Below, piece after piece: positions 50,215 through 58,447 of a stretch of 64,000 nucleotides of DNA (position 1 is its first letter; each line of letters begins with the position of its first letter). The translations under genes were made by a program, and so were the position numbers. The notes under the pieces were generated by a model, which saw nothing but the letters and a program-made list of their open reading frames with translations, did no database searches and was not told the DNA's origin. The stretch is from Nonomuraea soli (GTDB taxonomy: Bacteria > Actinomycetota > Actinomycetes > Streptosporangiales > Streptosporangiaceae), in contig NZ_JACDUR010000001.1 of assembly GCF_013761175.1 (NCBI RefSeq), positions 1-64,000 of the forward strand. The letters run 5' to 3'.

Positions 50215-51457
50215 GGACCCGCGACGGCTGGGCGCGTACGACCTCGTCGGCAGGCTCGGCCAGGGCGGCCAGGGCGTGGTCTACCTGGGCGAGCCCGCGG
50301 CCGCCGTCAAGCTGCTGCACGCCAGCGTCGACGAGCGGCGCATGCGGGGAGAGATCGAGGCGCTGCGCCGGGTCGCGCCGTTCTGCACCGCCCCGCTGCT
50401 CGACGCGGGCATCGCCGACGGGCGGCCCTACCTGGTCAGCGAATACGTCGACGGGGTGTCGCTGCGCGAGCACGTCATCGCGAGCGGGCCCCGCACGGGA
50501 GGGTCGCTGCACCGGCTGGCGATCGGCATGGCCACCGCCCTGGCCGCCATCCACCGCGCCGGGGTCGTGCACCGCGACTTCAAACCCGGCAACGTGCTGC
50601 TCGGGCTCGACGGGGTGCGGGTGATCGACTTCGGCGTCGCGCGCCTGGTGGGCACCGACGTGACCACGGGGCTCGCGGTGGGCTCACCGGCGTACATGGC
50701 GCCCGAGCAGGTCAAGGGGGAGGTGGCAGGGCCGGCTGCCGACCTGTACGCGTTCGGGCTGACCGTCGCGTTCACGGCCAACGGGCGGCACGCGTACGGC
50801 GGGGCGACGTATCAGGAGGTGCTGGCCAAGATCGTGTACGGCAGGGCGGACCTGGGGGAGCTGAGCGGGTCGCTGCGGGAGATCGTGGAGGGCTGCCTGG
50901 CGCCCGACCCGGAGGAGCGGCCGTCGGCGGAGGAGGTGCTCCGGCTGCTGCGGCACCACGACGCGCCCGCCACGGCACGTTCTGAGGTGTCGGCGGCTCG
51001 TCCTGTCTTGGTGCGCACCCTGCCCGGCGGTGAGGCGGCGGCTCCGAGGCGGAGGCGCCCGGCGTGGTGGCAGGTGCTCGTCCTCGCGGCCGGACTCGCC
51101 GCGGCCGTGGCCGGATTCGTCCTCTGGCTGGACTCGCCCAAGATGCCCACCCTCACCGGCCATTGGACCGGCACCGCCGTACACCCTGCGGCGGGCCGCG
51201 TCTTCCCGGTCGAGCTGGACCTGGCGGGTGAGGGCGACTCACGCATGCGCTGGGGCGCCGACCTGCACTGCGAAGGCATGCTCAGCCCCGGCGGCAAGCC
51301 CCTGACCTTCAGTCTCGACCGCGTGGAGGGCAAGGAGTGTTACCCCGGCACCGTCGTCCTCGGCCCCACCCGCGACTCCAACCAGCTGGACATCAAGGTC
51401 TCGCGATCAGGTGACAACACCGTCACCTACTCGGGCACGGTGGCGCGCCCCTCCTGA
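50186..51457 (+). CDS. Membrane serine/threonine protein kinase (short extracellular domain)
   Basis: 423 residues. PknB-like kinase domain: GQGGQGVVY loop at 25-33, Lys42 in AVKLLH, catalytic HRDFKPGN, DFG in VIDFGVARL, and APEQ at the activation segment. After a juxtamembrane stretch, one transmembrane helix (WQVLVLAAGLAAAVAGFVLWL) precedes about 100 extracellular residues with two Cys (LHCEGML, KECYPG). There is no PASTA repeat, unlike the next gene. It starts inside the LLM gene. The two kinases share high similarity in the catalytic domain, so they arose by duplication. Confidence 0.9.
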   Translation: MSKLAPLRAEDPRRLGAYDLVGRLGQGGQGVVYLGEPAAAVKLLHASVDERRMRGEIEALRRVAPFCTAPLLDAGIADGRPYLVSEYVDGVSLREHVIASGPRTGGSLHRLAIGMATALAAIHRAGVVHRDFKPGNVLLGLDGVRVIDFGVARLVGTDVTTGLAVGSPAYMAPEQVKGEVAGPAADLYAFGLTVAFTANGRHAYGGATYQEVLAKIVYGRADLGELSGSLREIVEGCLAPDPEERPSAEEVLRLLRHHDAPATARSEVSAARPVLVRTLPGGEAAAPRRRRPAWWQVLVLAAGLAAAVAGFVLWLDSPKMPTLTGHWTGTAVHPAAGRVFPVELDLAGEGDSRMRWGADLHCEGMLSPGGKPLTFSLDRVEGKECYPGTVVLGPTRDSNQLDIKVSRSGDNTVTYSGTVARPS

Positions 51458-51565
51458 CCTGGTGTGTCACAGTCAGGCGGCAATCGCCCCGCGAACCGTT
51501 GACTGCCGATGGTACGTCTCATTCAGTGGAACCCAACGACGGGTTGCTAGCGAGGGGAGGCGCCC

Positions 51566-53581
51566 GTGCCCATCATGCAGCCGCTCAGGACGGGGGACCC
51601 TCGGCGACTGGGAGACTACGAACTGTCAGGCCGCCTCGGTGAGGGCGGTCAGGGAGTGGTCTATCTCGGCACCAGGAGTCCTGAGCGGGGAGAGCACGAG
51701 CCGCAGGCAGGGGCCCACCACGAGGTGAGCTGTGCGGTCAAACTGCTGCACGGCACCGTGGGGGACGAACAGGCCGCCTTCCTGCGCGAGGTCGAGCTGG
51801 CCAAGCACGTGGCCAGGTTCTGCACCGCGCAGGTGCTCGACGTCGGCTTCGCCGAGGGCCGGCCGTTCATCGTCAGCGAGTACGTCGACGGGCCCTCGCT
51901 CCACCGGGAGGTGGCGCTGACCGGGCCGCGGCGCGGAGCCTCGCTGGAACGCCTGGCCGTGGGCTGCGCCACCGCGCTGGCGGCCATCCACCGGGCGGGC
52001 ATCGTGCACCGCGACTTCAAGCCGCAGAACGTGCTGCTGGGACCCGACGGGCCGCGCGTCATCGACTTCGGGCTGGCCCGCGCCCTCGACGCCGCCGCCA
52101 CCCAGAGCGGGCGGGGTGTCGGCACTCCCGCCTACATGGCGCCCGAGCAGATCACGGCCTCCGCGGTGACCGGGGTGGCCGACGTGTTCGCGTGGGGCGC
52201 CACGATGTGCTTCGCCGCGAATGCCTCCGCCCCCTTCGGGCAGGACTCCGTCGCACCGGTGCTGCATCGCATCCTCACCGCGCCGCCCGCGCTCGGGCGG
52301 CTGGAGGGGGCGTTACGCGAACTGGTGGCGGCTTGCCTGGAGAAGGACCCGCGCAACCGGCCCACCAGCCGGGATCTGCTGCTGGAGCTGCTCGGCGGTG
52401 CCGAGGGGGTGCCGGCGGAGGTGCTGCGCTCACCTCCGCCGCACGTCTTCCGCGCGGCGCGGGCGGCGGACGCGGCGGACGCGGAGGACACGGACCCGAC
52501 GGGGTGGATGGCGGCCGGTGTGTCGATCGGCGGCGCCCCGATCGCCGAGCCTGAGGCCACGGGAGCGGCCCCGGACTCGTACCGCCTGCCGGATGCCGAG
52601 TCAGCGGGCAGGGAGAAGACGGGGACGGGTGGCCTCGGTTCGAGTCTGGTCACCTCGCCCAGGGCCGGCGCCGTCAACCGCGCCGGGCTGGCCGTCTCCG
52701 GAGCGCTCCTGGTCACCGCCGCCATCCTGGTGGCCGTCGTCTGGCCGGGCATCTCCCGCCGGGACGACCCGCCGCCCCAGGCCGCCGCCGGGCCGACCGT
52801 GGTGGTGACGACGACGCCCCTCGCGCTCCACCCGCAACTGGAGAGCGAGAACTCCCTGGAGAAGCGCTCGGAAGCGCCCCCCGACAAGCCCGCCGAGCGG
52901 CCGACCGACAGGCCGCCTCCTGCCACCCAGGTCCCCGTCCCTGCCGTGGTGGGCATGGATCGGGCCGCCGCGCAGAAGGCGCTCAAGGCCGGTGGGCTGG
53001 TGCTGGGCGACGTGGCCGAGGTCGACTCCCCGCGGAAGATCGGCCAGGTGCTCAGCAGTGTCCCGGCGGCCGGGGCGAGGGTGGCGCCGGGTTCGCGGGT
53101 GAGCCTGACGCTGTCGGCGGGGATCACCGTGCCCAAGGTCGTCGGCCTGACCCGTCCGGCCGCGGTATCGGCCCTGACGGCGAGCGGTCTGGCGGTGGGC
53201 AAGGTCACGCTGACCTGTGCGGCGGGCGGCGGTAACAGGGTGACCGCGGCCAGTCCGGCGCAGGGGAGCAGGGCGCCCGCGGGGACGAAGGTCGCCCTGA
53301 CGGTGGCGCGGAACGGCGCGCAGATGCCGGGGGTGGTCGGCAGCCAGCGCGCCCAGGCGACCAAGCAGCTGGCCGGCGCCGGGTTCACGGTGAGGGTGGT
53401 GCCGCGGCTGGTGAGCGATCCGAGCCAGGGTGACGTGGTGCTGGCCCAGAACGTGGCCGCCGGGACGTGTGCCAAGCCGGGGCGCGTGGTGACGCTGACG
53501 GTGGGCGTGATGGGGCAGACGGAGCCCGAGCCGGACCCGAGCGAGGACCCGACGACCCCGGCCCCGAGCCCCAGCCCCTGA
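51566..53581 (+). CDS. Serine/threonine protein kinase with three PASTA repeats
   Basis: 671 residues from GTG 51566 (GGGGAGG before it). Kinase: GEGGQGVVYLG, CAVKLLH, HRDFKPQN, VIDFGLARAL, YMAPEQ. A Pro/Ala-rich juxtamembrane region and a helix (LAVSGALLVTAAILVAVVW) follow. The outside part holds three PASTA repeats: VPAVVGMDRAAAQKAL, VPKVVGLTRPAAVSAL and MPGVVGSQRAQATKQL. It ends in a Glu/Pro/Ser-rich tail. PASTA kinases sense muropeptides or lipid II and regulate cell-wall growth. This one lacks neighbouring division genes, so it is an accessory member rather than the housekeeping PknB. Confidence 0.92.
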   Translation: MPIMQPLRTGDPRRLGDYELSGRLGEGGQGVVYLGTRSPERGEHEPQAGAHHEVSCAVKLLHGTVGDEQAAFLREVELAKHVARFCTAQVLDVGFAEGRPFIVSEYVDGPSLHREVALTGPRRGASLERLAVGCATALAAIHRAGIVHRDFKPQNVLLGPDGPRVIDFGLARALDAAATQSGRGVGTPAYMAPEQITASAVTGVADVFAWGATMCFAANASAPFGQDSVAPVLHRILTAPPALGRLEGALRELVAACLEKDPRNRPTSRDLLLELLGGAEGVPAEVLRSPPPHVFRAARAADAADAEDTDPTGWMAAGVSIGGAPIAEPEATGAAPDSYRLPDAESAGREKTGTGGLGSSLVTSPRAGAVNRAGLAVSGALLVTAAILVAVVWPGISRRDDPPPQAAAGPTVVVTTTPLALHPQLESENSLEKRSEAPPDKPAERPTDRPPPATQVPVPAVVGMDRAAAQKALKAGGLVLGDVAEVDSPRKIGQVLSSVPAAGARVAPGSRVSLTLSAGITVPKVVGLTRPAAVSALTASGLAVGKVTLTCAAGGGNRVTAASPAQGSRAPAGTKVALTVARNGAQMPGVVGSQRAQATKQLAGAGFTVRVVPRLVSDPSQGDVVLAQNVAAGTCAKPGRVVTLTVGVMGQTEPEPDPSEDPTTPAPSPSP

Positions 53582-53601
53582 CTCCCGGGGCGGGGGTCAG
53601 G
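53579..53601. terminator. Hairpin between the kinase and tetR genes
   Basis: CTGACTCCC (53579-53587) pairs with GGGGGTCAG (53593-53601) with one G-U wobble, exactly where the two convergent genes meet. It may end both transcripts. Confidence 0.5.
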
Positions 53602-54130
53602 CCCAGCGGGAGAGCAGCTCCAGCAGGCTCTGCCGTACCGTCTCCTCCGGCAGGTCCATCGTGTGCACCATGCCGTACTCCAGCGCTCCCAGCGCCGCCC
53701 ATCCCCGCACCCTGGTGAAGTCCGTCGGCTCGGGGCCGACCAGCTTGGCGTAGATCTCGTCGCGGAAGGTGCGCACCGCCTCGCCGGTGGATCCGGGCGG
53801 CGCCTCGTCGATGCGCCCGATGTCCTCCAGCATGAGCCGCACCACCGCGCGATGCCGTACGCAGAAGGTCACCAGTCCGTCGAGGCAGCGCGAGAAGGTG
53901 TCGAAGGTGGCGCCGAGGAAGTCGAACAGGTCGTCGGCGGCGGGTGCGATGAGCTCGGCGGCAAGCCGGTCCTTGGGGTGGAAGTGGTAGGCGACGGCCG
54001 TCTTGGTCAGTCCGACGGCGCCGGCGATGTCGGCGAGCGAGGTGGCGGCGTAGCCGCGCTCGGCGAACAGTTTCTGCGCCGCGGCGAGGATGCGGCTGCG
54101 GGTGTCGTTGCCGTGATCGAGTGTGGTCAT
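53597..54130 (-). CDS. TetR-family regulator of the MMPL gene
   Basis: 177 residues from ATG 54130. Helix-turn-helix: DTRSRILAAAQKLFAERGYAATSLADIAGAVGLTKTAVAYHFHPKDRL. Divergent from the MMPL exporter gene with a perfect palindrome in the 74-base gap, next to the MMPL ribosome binding site. It therefore very likely represses that gene and perhaps itself. Ligand unknown. Confidence 0.88.
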   Translation of the reverse strand: MTTLDHGNDTRSRILAAAQKLFAERGYAATSLADIAGAVGLTKTAVAYHFHPKDRLAAELIAPAADDLFDFLGATFDTFSRCLDGLVTFCVRHRAVVRLMLEDIGRIDEAPPGSTGEAVRTFRDEIYAKLVGPEPTDFTRVRGWAALGALEYGMVHTMDLPEETVRQSLLELLSRWA

Positions 54131-54169
54131 CGTCTCACTTCCCAGGTGGTGCAGCACTGCTTATCGTAG

Positions 54170-54191
54170 GTCCTGTACGGGCGTACAGGAC
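54170..54191. promoter_or_regulatory. Perfect 22-bp TetR operator before MMPL
   Basis: GTCCTGTAC (54170-54178) and GTACAGGAC (54183-54191) are exact inverted copies with a 4-base spacer. It ends one base before the MMPL ribosome binding site (GAGGGG) and 14 bases before the ATG. Confidence 0.82.
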
Positions 54192-54204
54192 GAGGGGAAA
54201 GCCA

Positions 54205-56361
54205 ATGTCGGGACTGCTGGGACGGTTGGGCGGCTGGTGCGCGCGGCACGGCCGCTGGGTGCTGGCCCTGTGGGTGATCGTCGCGGCGGCCCTGATGGGC
54301 GGCAGCCTGGCGCTCGGCAGCCCGGTGAGCAACGAGGTGTCGATCCCCGGCAGCGACGCCCAGCGGGCCCACGACCTGATGGCCGAGGGTTTCGGTCCCG
54401 GTTACGGCACGGGCGGGACGGTCCAGCTGGTCCTGTACGCGGACGCGGCCCTGGCCGCCGAGCCGCGCAAGCAGGCCCTGGACGACTCGGTCGAGCGCAT
54501 CGAGCGGCTCCCGAACGTCGTGGACGCCGAGCTCAGGCCGTCGGCGAACCCGAACATCGGGATGATCGTCGTCAGGCTCGAAGGCCACGACACCACCAAG
54601 ACGGCGCAGACCGCCCAGACGATCGCGAAGGCCGCCGACCCGGCGCGGGAGTACGGGGTCGAGGTGGTGCCCGCCGACAACTCCACGCCCGCCGACAAGG
54701 AGATCAAGACCGGCCCGAGCGAGATCGCCGGCGTGCTCATCGCCCTGCTCGTGCTGGTCCTCGCGTTCGGCACGCTCGTCGCCGCCCTGGTGCCCATCTT
54801 CAGCGCCCTCGTCAGCGTCGTGACGGGGCTGGGCCTGATCGGCCTGCTCGGCCACCTGATCGACGTGCCCAAGCAGGCGGGCATCATGGCCACCATGATC
54901 GGCCTGGGCGTCGGCATCGACTACGCCCTGTTCCTCATCTCCCGCTACCGCAGGCTCCTGGCCGAGGGCGTGCCGACCGTGGAGGCCGTGCGCAGGACCA
55001 CCTCCAGCTCGGGCGGCGCGGTCGTGTTCGCGGGCGGCACCGTGATCATCGCGCTGAGCGCGCTCATGCTCGGCGGCTTCCCGCTGCTGCAGACACTCGG
55101 CTGGATCACCGGCCTGTCGGTGGTGTGCGCGGTGCTCACCTCGGTCACGCTGGTGCCCGCGATGCTCGGCGTGCTCGGACCGAAGATCAACGCGCTGCGG
55201 GTGCTCAAGGCGCGCGGCTCGGAGGACAGCGGCTGGGGCGGCCTGGCCCAGTGGGTCGCCCGGAGGCCCTGGCGGGTGCTGATCGGCAGCGTGCTGGTGC
55301 TGGCCGCCCTGGCCGCGCCCGCCCTGACGCTGAAGCTCGGCCCGCTCGGCGACTCCTACGCCGAGGAGGGCACCACCACCCGCCGCGCCTACGAGCTGAT
55401 CCAGACCGGGTACGGACCCGGCGCCAACGGGCCGCTGATCGTGGTGGCCGACGGCACCGGTGACGCGCACGCCGTACGGCAGGCGCTGGACGAGGTGCCG
55501 GGCGTGGCGAGCGTCGGCCCCGCCAAGCTCAACGAGTCCGGCAGGTCGGTCCTGGTGCAGGTCATCCCCGACTACGCGCCCGGTGACCCGCGTTCCCTGG
55601 ACGTGGTCGAGGCGGTGCGCGCGCTGGAGCTGCCCGGCGCGAAGGTGCACGTCGGCGGCGAGGTGGCGGCGATGGCCGACGTCGGCGGCCGCATGGTCGA
55701 GCGCACGCCGCTGGTCATCGGCGTGGTGGTGCTGCTCAGCGCGTTGCTCCTGCTGCTCGCCTTCCGCGCCCCCGTGGTGGCGGTCAAGGCCGCGGTGATG
55801 AACCTGATCTCGCTCGGCGCCGCCTTCGGCGCGCTGGCGCTGGTCTTCTCCCTGGGCCTGGGCAGCCGCCTGGTGGGCATGGACCCACCGGTCTCCGACG
55901 CCATGCTCGTGGAGTGGATCTTCAGCGTCCCGATCGACAACTACGTGCCCCTGATGCTCTTCGCGGTGCTGTTCGGGCTGTCGATGGACTACGAGGTCTT
56001 CCTGCTGACCGCGGTGCGCCAGGCCTACCTCAAGCACGGGGACAACCGCCGCGCCGTGGCCGAGGGACTGGGCTCGACCGGACGGGTGATCACGTCGGCG
56101 GCACTCATCATGGTCGCCGTGTTCGTCGCCTTCATCGCCTACCCCGACCCTCTGGTGAAGGTGTTCGGCGTGGGCCTGGCGGTGGCCATCGCGGTCGACG
56201 CGACCATCATCCGCGGGTTCCTGGTTCCGGCGACGATGGTGCTGCTGGGACGGGCCAACTGGTGGTGCCCGCGCTGGCTCGACCGGCTGCTGCCCAACCT
56301 GTCGGTCGAGGGGCACGAGGAGCACACGTCAGCACCACGTGAGCTGGTCGATGCGCGATAG
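54205..56361 (+). CDS. MMPL-family RND transporter
   Basis: 718 residues from ATG 54205 (GAGGGGAAA upstream). Two MMPL units each with a large outer loop: first helix WVLALWVIVAAALMGGSLAL, then GVLIALLVLVLAFGTLVAALVP and GLGVGIDYALFLISRYRR (the GxxxDY energising motif). The second unit contains FGLSMDYEVFLLTAVRQAYLKHGD. It should export lipids, siderophores or drugs by proton motive force. The TetR gene and operator alongside suggest induction by its substrate. Confidence 0.92.
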   Translation: MSGLLGRLGGWCARHGRWVLALWVIVAAALMGGSLALGSPVSNEVSIPGSDAQRAHDLMAEGFGPGYGTGGTVQLVLYADAALAAEPRKQALDDSVERIERLPNVVDAELRPSANPNIGMIVVRLEGHDTTKTAQTAQTIAKAADPAREYGVEVVPADNSTPADKEIKTGPSEIAGVLIALLVLVLAFGTLVAALVPIFSALVSVVTGLGLIGLLGHLIDVPKQAGIMATMIGLGVGIDYALFLISRYRRLLAEGVPTVEAVRRTTSSSGGAVVFAGGTVIIALSALMLGGFPLLQTLGWITGLSVVCAVLTSVTLVPAMLGVLGPKINALRVLKARGSEDSGWGGLAQWVARRPWRVLIGSVLVLAALAAPALTLKLGPLGDSYAEEGTTTRRAYELIQTGYGPGANGPLIVVADGTGDAHAVRQALDEVPGVASVGPAKLNESGRSVLVQVIPDYAPGDPRSLDVVEAVRALELPGAKVHVGGEVAAMADVGGRMVERTPLVIGVVVLLSALLLLLAFRAPVVAVKAAVMNLISLGAAFGALALVFSLGLGSRLVGMDPPVSDAMLVEWIFSVPIDNYVPLMLFAVLFGLSMDYEVFLLTAVRQAYLKHGDNRRAVAEGLGSTGRVITSAALIMVAVFVAFIAYPDPLVKVFGVGLAVAIAVDATIIRGFLVPATMVLLGRANWWCPRWLDRLLPNLSVEGHEEHTSAPRELVDAR

Positions 56362-56398
56362 AAGTGCTCTCGTGACAGTCAGGGCACAGACTTCGCCC

Positions 56399-57244
56399 AT
56401 GTCTGTCATGCGCAAGGCGCTGACAAGCGCCATAGCCGCCGTGGCCCTGCTGCTCTCCCTCACCGCACCGGCCGGGGCCATCACGGGAGGCCTCCCGGAC
56501 GGCAACCTGCACCCCAACGTCGGCCTCATCCTCTACTACACCGAGGAGGGGCGCTTCCGCTGCTCGGCCACCCTCATCTCGCCGACCGTCCTGCTGACGG
56601 CCGCGCACTGCACGGAGGGCACACTGGGCAGCACGCTCGTCACCTTCGACTCGGTGATCGCCGAGAACCCGCCGTCGCCGTTCCCGGTCGCCGCCGACCC
56701 GAGCGCGGGATACACCCCGCAGGAGATCACCGCGGCCGGGTTCCTGTCGGGCACCGCCCACACCCACCCCGAATACTCGGGCTTCACCGACCTCGACAAC
56801 TGGAACGACATCGGCGTCATCGTGCTCGACCAGCCGGTCGCCGGGATCACCCCGGCCCAGCTGGCGCCGATCGGCTACCTCGACGCCTACGCCCAGCCGA
56901 GGCTCAACAAGACCATCTTCACCTTCGTCGGGTACGGCACCGAGGTCCGTAAGCCGCTGACCGGCCCGCAGAAGCCGCAGCCGATGACGTATCCGCTGAT
57001 GCGCCGCTACGCGGAGTCTCCGGGTCAGAAGCTGACGCCGCAGATCCTGCAGGCCAACGGCAACTACAACGACAACCGCGGCACCGGAGGCACCTGCTTC
57101 GGCGACTCGGGCGGTCCCGGCTTCCTCAACGGCTACCTCGTCACCGTGACGAGCTACGGCTACACGCAGAACTGCCGCTACCTCGGCGGCTACCAGCGCG
57201 TCGACATCCCCGTCGTGGCCGACTGGATCGCGACCTTCCTGTAA
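56399..57244 (+). CDS. Secreted trypsin-like serine protease (S1A)
   Basis: 281 residues from ATG 56399; ATG 56408 would give a shorter signal peptide. Signal MRKALTSAIAAVALLLSLTAPAG and no long propeptide: the mature chain starts near ITGGLPDG, which resembles the IVGG start of trypsins. Triad: His in VLLTAAHCTEG, Asp in NDIGVIVLD, Ser in CFGDSGGPGFLNG. Cys pairs around the active site are present. It is less related to the tandem pair at 31-33 kb than they are to each other. A bidirectional hairpin follows. Confidence 0.88.
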   Translation: MSVMRKALTSAIAAVALLLSLTAPAGAITGGLPDGNLHPNVGLILYYTEEGRFRCSATLISPTVLLTAAHCTEGTLGSTLVTFDSVIAENPPSPFPVAADPSAGYTPQEITAAGFLSGTAHTHPEYSGFTDLDNWNDIGVIVLDQPVAGITPAQLAPIGYLDAYAQPRLNKTIFTFVGYGTEVRKPLTGPQKPQPMTYPLMRRYAESPGQKLTPQILQANGNYNDNRGTGGTCFGDSGGPGFLNGYLVTVTSYGYTQNCRYLGGYQRVDIPVVADWIATFL

Positions 57245-57251
57245 GGGCGAG

Positions 57252-57287
57252 CGGGCGGGGGCGGGACGCGTGCCGTACCCCCGCCCG
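57252..57287. terminator. Bidirectional terminator between convergent protease and alcohol dehydrogenase genes
   Basis: GGGCGGGGG (57253-57261) pairs perfectly with CCCCCGCCC (57278-57286), extended by one C-G pair. It fits between the two stop codons and can serve both strands. Confidence 0.7.
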
Positions 57288-58346
57288 TCAGTCGAAGACG
57301 ATGACACTGCGGGCCACCGAGCCCTGCCGTACCCTTTCGACCGCCGCGTTGATGTCCTCCAGCGGCACGCGTTCGGTGATCAGCCCGTCCAGGTCCAGCC
57401 GTCCCGCCATGTACTGCGCGGCCAGCATGGGCAGGTCGCGCAGCGGCGCGGCGTCGCCGCCCTGGGTGCCCATGAGCCTGCGCGAGGCGAACAGCAGGCT
57501 GGGGTCGATCTCCAGGTTCTGGCCGCGCGGCGGGCTGCCGACCATGACGGTCGTGCCGCCCGGGCGGGTGGCGGCGAAGGCCTTGGCCAGCACGCCGGGA
57601 ACGCCGGTGGCGTCGAAGGCGTAGTCGACGTTCTGCGGGAACTCCTGGACCGGTGTCGCGCCGAACCGCTCGGCCAGCTTGAGCTTCTGCTCGGCGATGT
57701 CGGCGGCGTAGATCGTGGTGGCCCCGGCCAGCACCGCGCCCTGGATGACGTTGAGCCCGACCCCGCCGCAGCCGACGACCAGCACACTTGAGCCCGGCTG
57801 CACACGCGCCACGTTGAGCACGGCGCCGACGCCGGTGACGACGCCGCACGCGAGCAGGGCCATGGCGGCGAAGGGCGCGTCCTTGGCGATCTTCACGCAC
57901 ATGCGCTCGGAGACCACCGCGTGCTCGGCGAAGGAGCCGATGCCGATGAAGCGCCTGGTCTCGGCGCCGTCGAGGGTCATGCGCGGCAACCCGCCCATGA
58001 TCGCGGTCATCCGCGCTGGGCCCGAGCACAGGTGGAACTCGCCCCCGGCGCAGCCCCGGCAGCGCCCGCAGGGACCGCTCATCGCGATGATCACGTGGTC
58101 GCCCGGCTTGAGTGCCGCGACCCCCTCGCCGACGCTCTCGACCACGCCCGCGCTCTCGTGGCCGAGCACGAAGGGCAGCTGGGAGACGACCGGGCTCTTG
58201 CCGTCGATGGCCTTCAGGTCGGAGCCGCAGATGCCGGAGGCCCGGATGCGCACGCGGACCTCGCCGGGTCCCGGGTCGGCCAGCTCGACCTCGCGGATCT
58301 CCAGGGGCGCGTGGAATTCGGTCAGTACGGCGGCGCGGGTCAGCAT
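57288..58346 (-). CDS. Zinc-dependent alcohol dehydrogenase
   Basis: 352 residues from ATG 58346. Medium-chain dehydrogenase: catalytic zinc site ASGICGSDLKAI and LGHESAGVVESVGEG, structural zinc lobe with CGRCRGCAGGEFHLC, and Rossmann VLVVGCGGVGLNVIQGAVLAGA. It should oxidise a primary or secondary alcohol with NAD or mycothiol as partner. The gene diverges from an ABC importer operon across two copies of the ACCGAGC-type operator, the same motif found at the LLM cluster. It is therefore likely part of the same catabolic regulon. Confidence 0.9.
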   Translation of the reverse strand: MLTRAAVLTEFHAPLEIREVELADPGPGEVRVRIRASGICGSDLKAIDGKSPVVSQLPFVLGHESAGVVESVGEGVAALKPGDHVIIAMSGPCGRCRGCAGGEFHLCSGPARMTAIMGGLPRMTLDGAETRRFIGIGSFAEHAVVSERMCVKIAKDAPFAAMALLACGVVTGVGAVLNVARVQPGSSVLVVGCGGVGLNVIQGAVLAGATTIYAADIAEQKLKLAERFGATPVQEFPQNVDYAFDATGVPGVLAKAFAATRPGGTTVMVGSPPRGQNLEIDPSLLFASRRLMGTQGGDAAPLRDLPMLAAQYMAGRLDLDGLITERVPLEDINAAVERVRQGSVARSVIVFD

Positions 58347-58377
58347 GACCGTCACGCTAGCCGGAGCACAATTGCGT

Positions 58378-58395
58378 AGCAAGCAGTTGCTTGGT
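58378..58395. promoter_or_regulatory. 18-bp operator, copy A of the ABC/ADH promoter
   Basis: AGCAAGCAGTTGCTTGGT, an inverted repeat of the same type as the site at 49360. It lies 32 bases before the alcohol dehydrogenase start. Confidence 0.7.
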
Positions 58396-58422
58396 GATGT
58401 CCGTAAATCTACTCTTCAGAAA

Positions 58423-58440
58423 ACCGAGCGAGCGCTAGGT
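58423..58440. promoter_or_regulatory. 18-bp operator, copy B of the ABC/ADH promoter
   Basis: ACCGAGCGAGCGCTAGGT shares arms and spacing with the other two sites. Its right end overlaps the ribosome binding site AGGTGG of the solute-binding protein gene, so binding could block transcription and initiation. Confidence 0.68.
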
Positions 58441-58447
58441 GGTTTTC

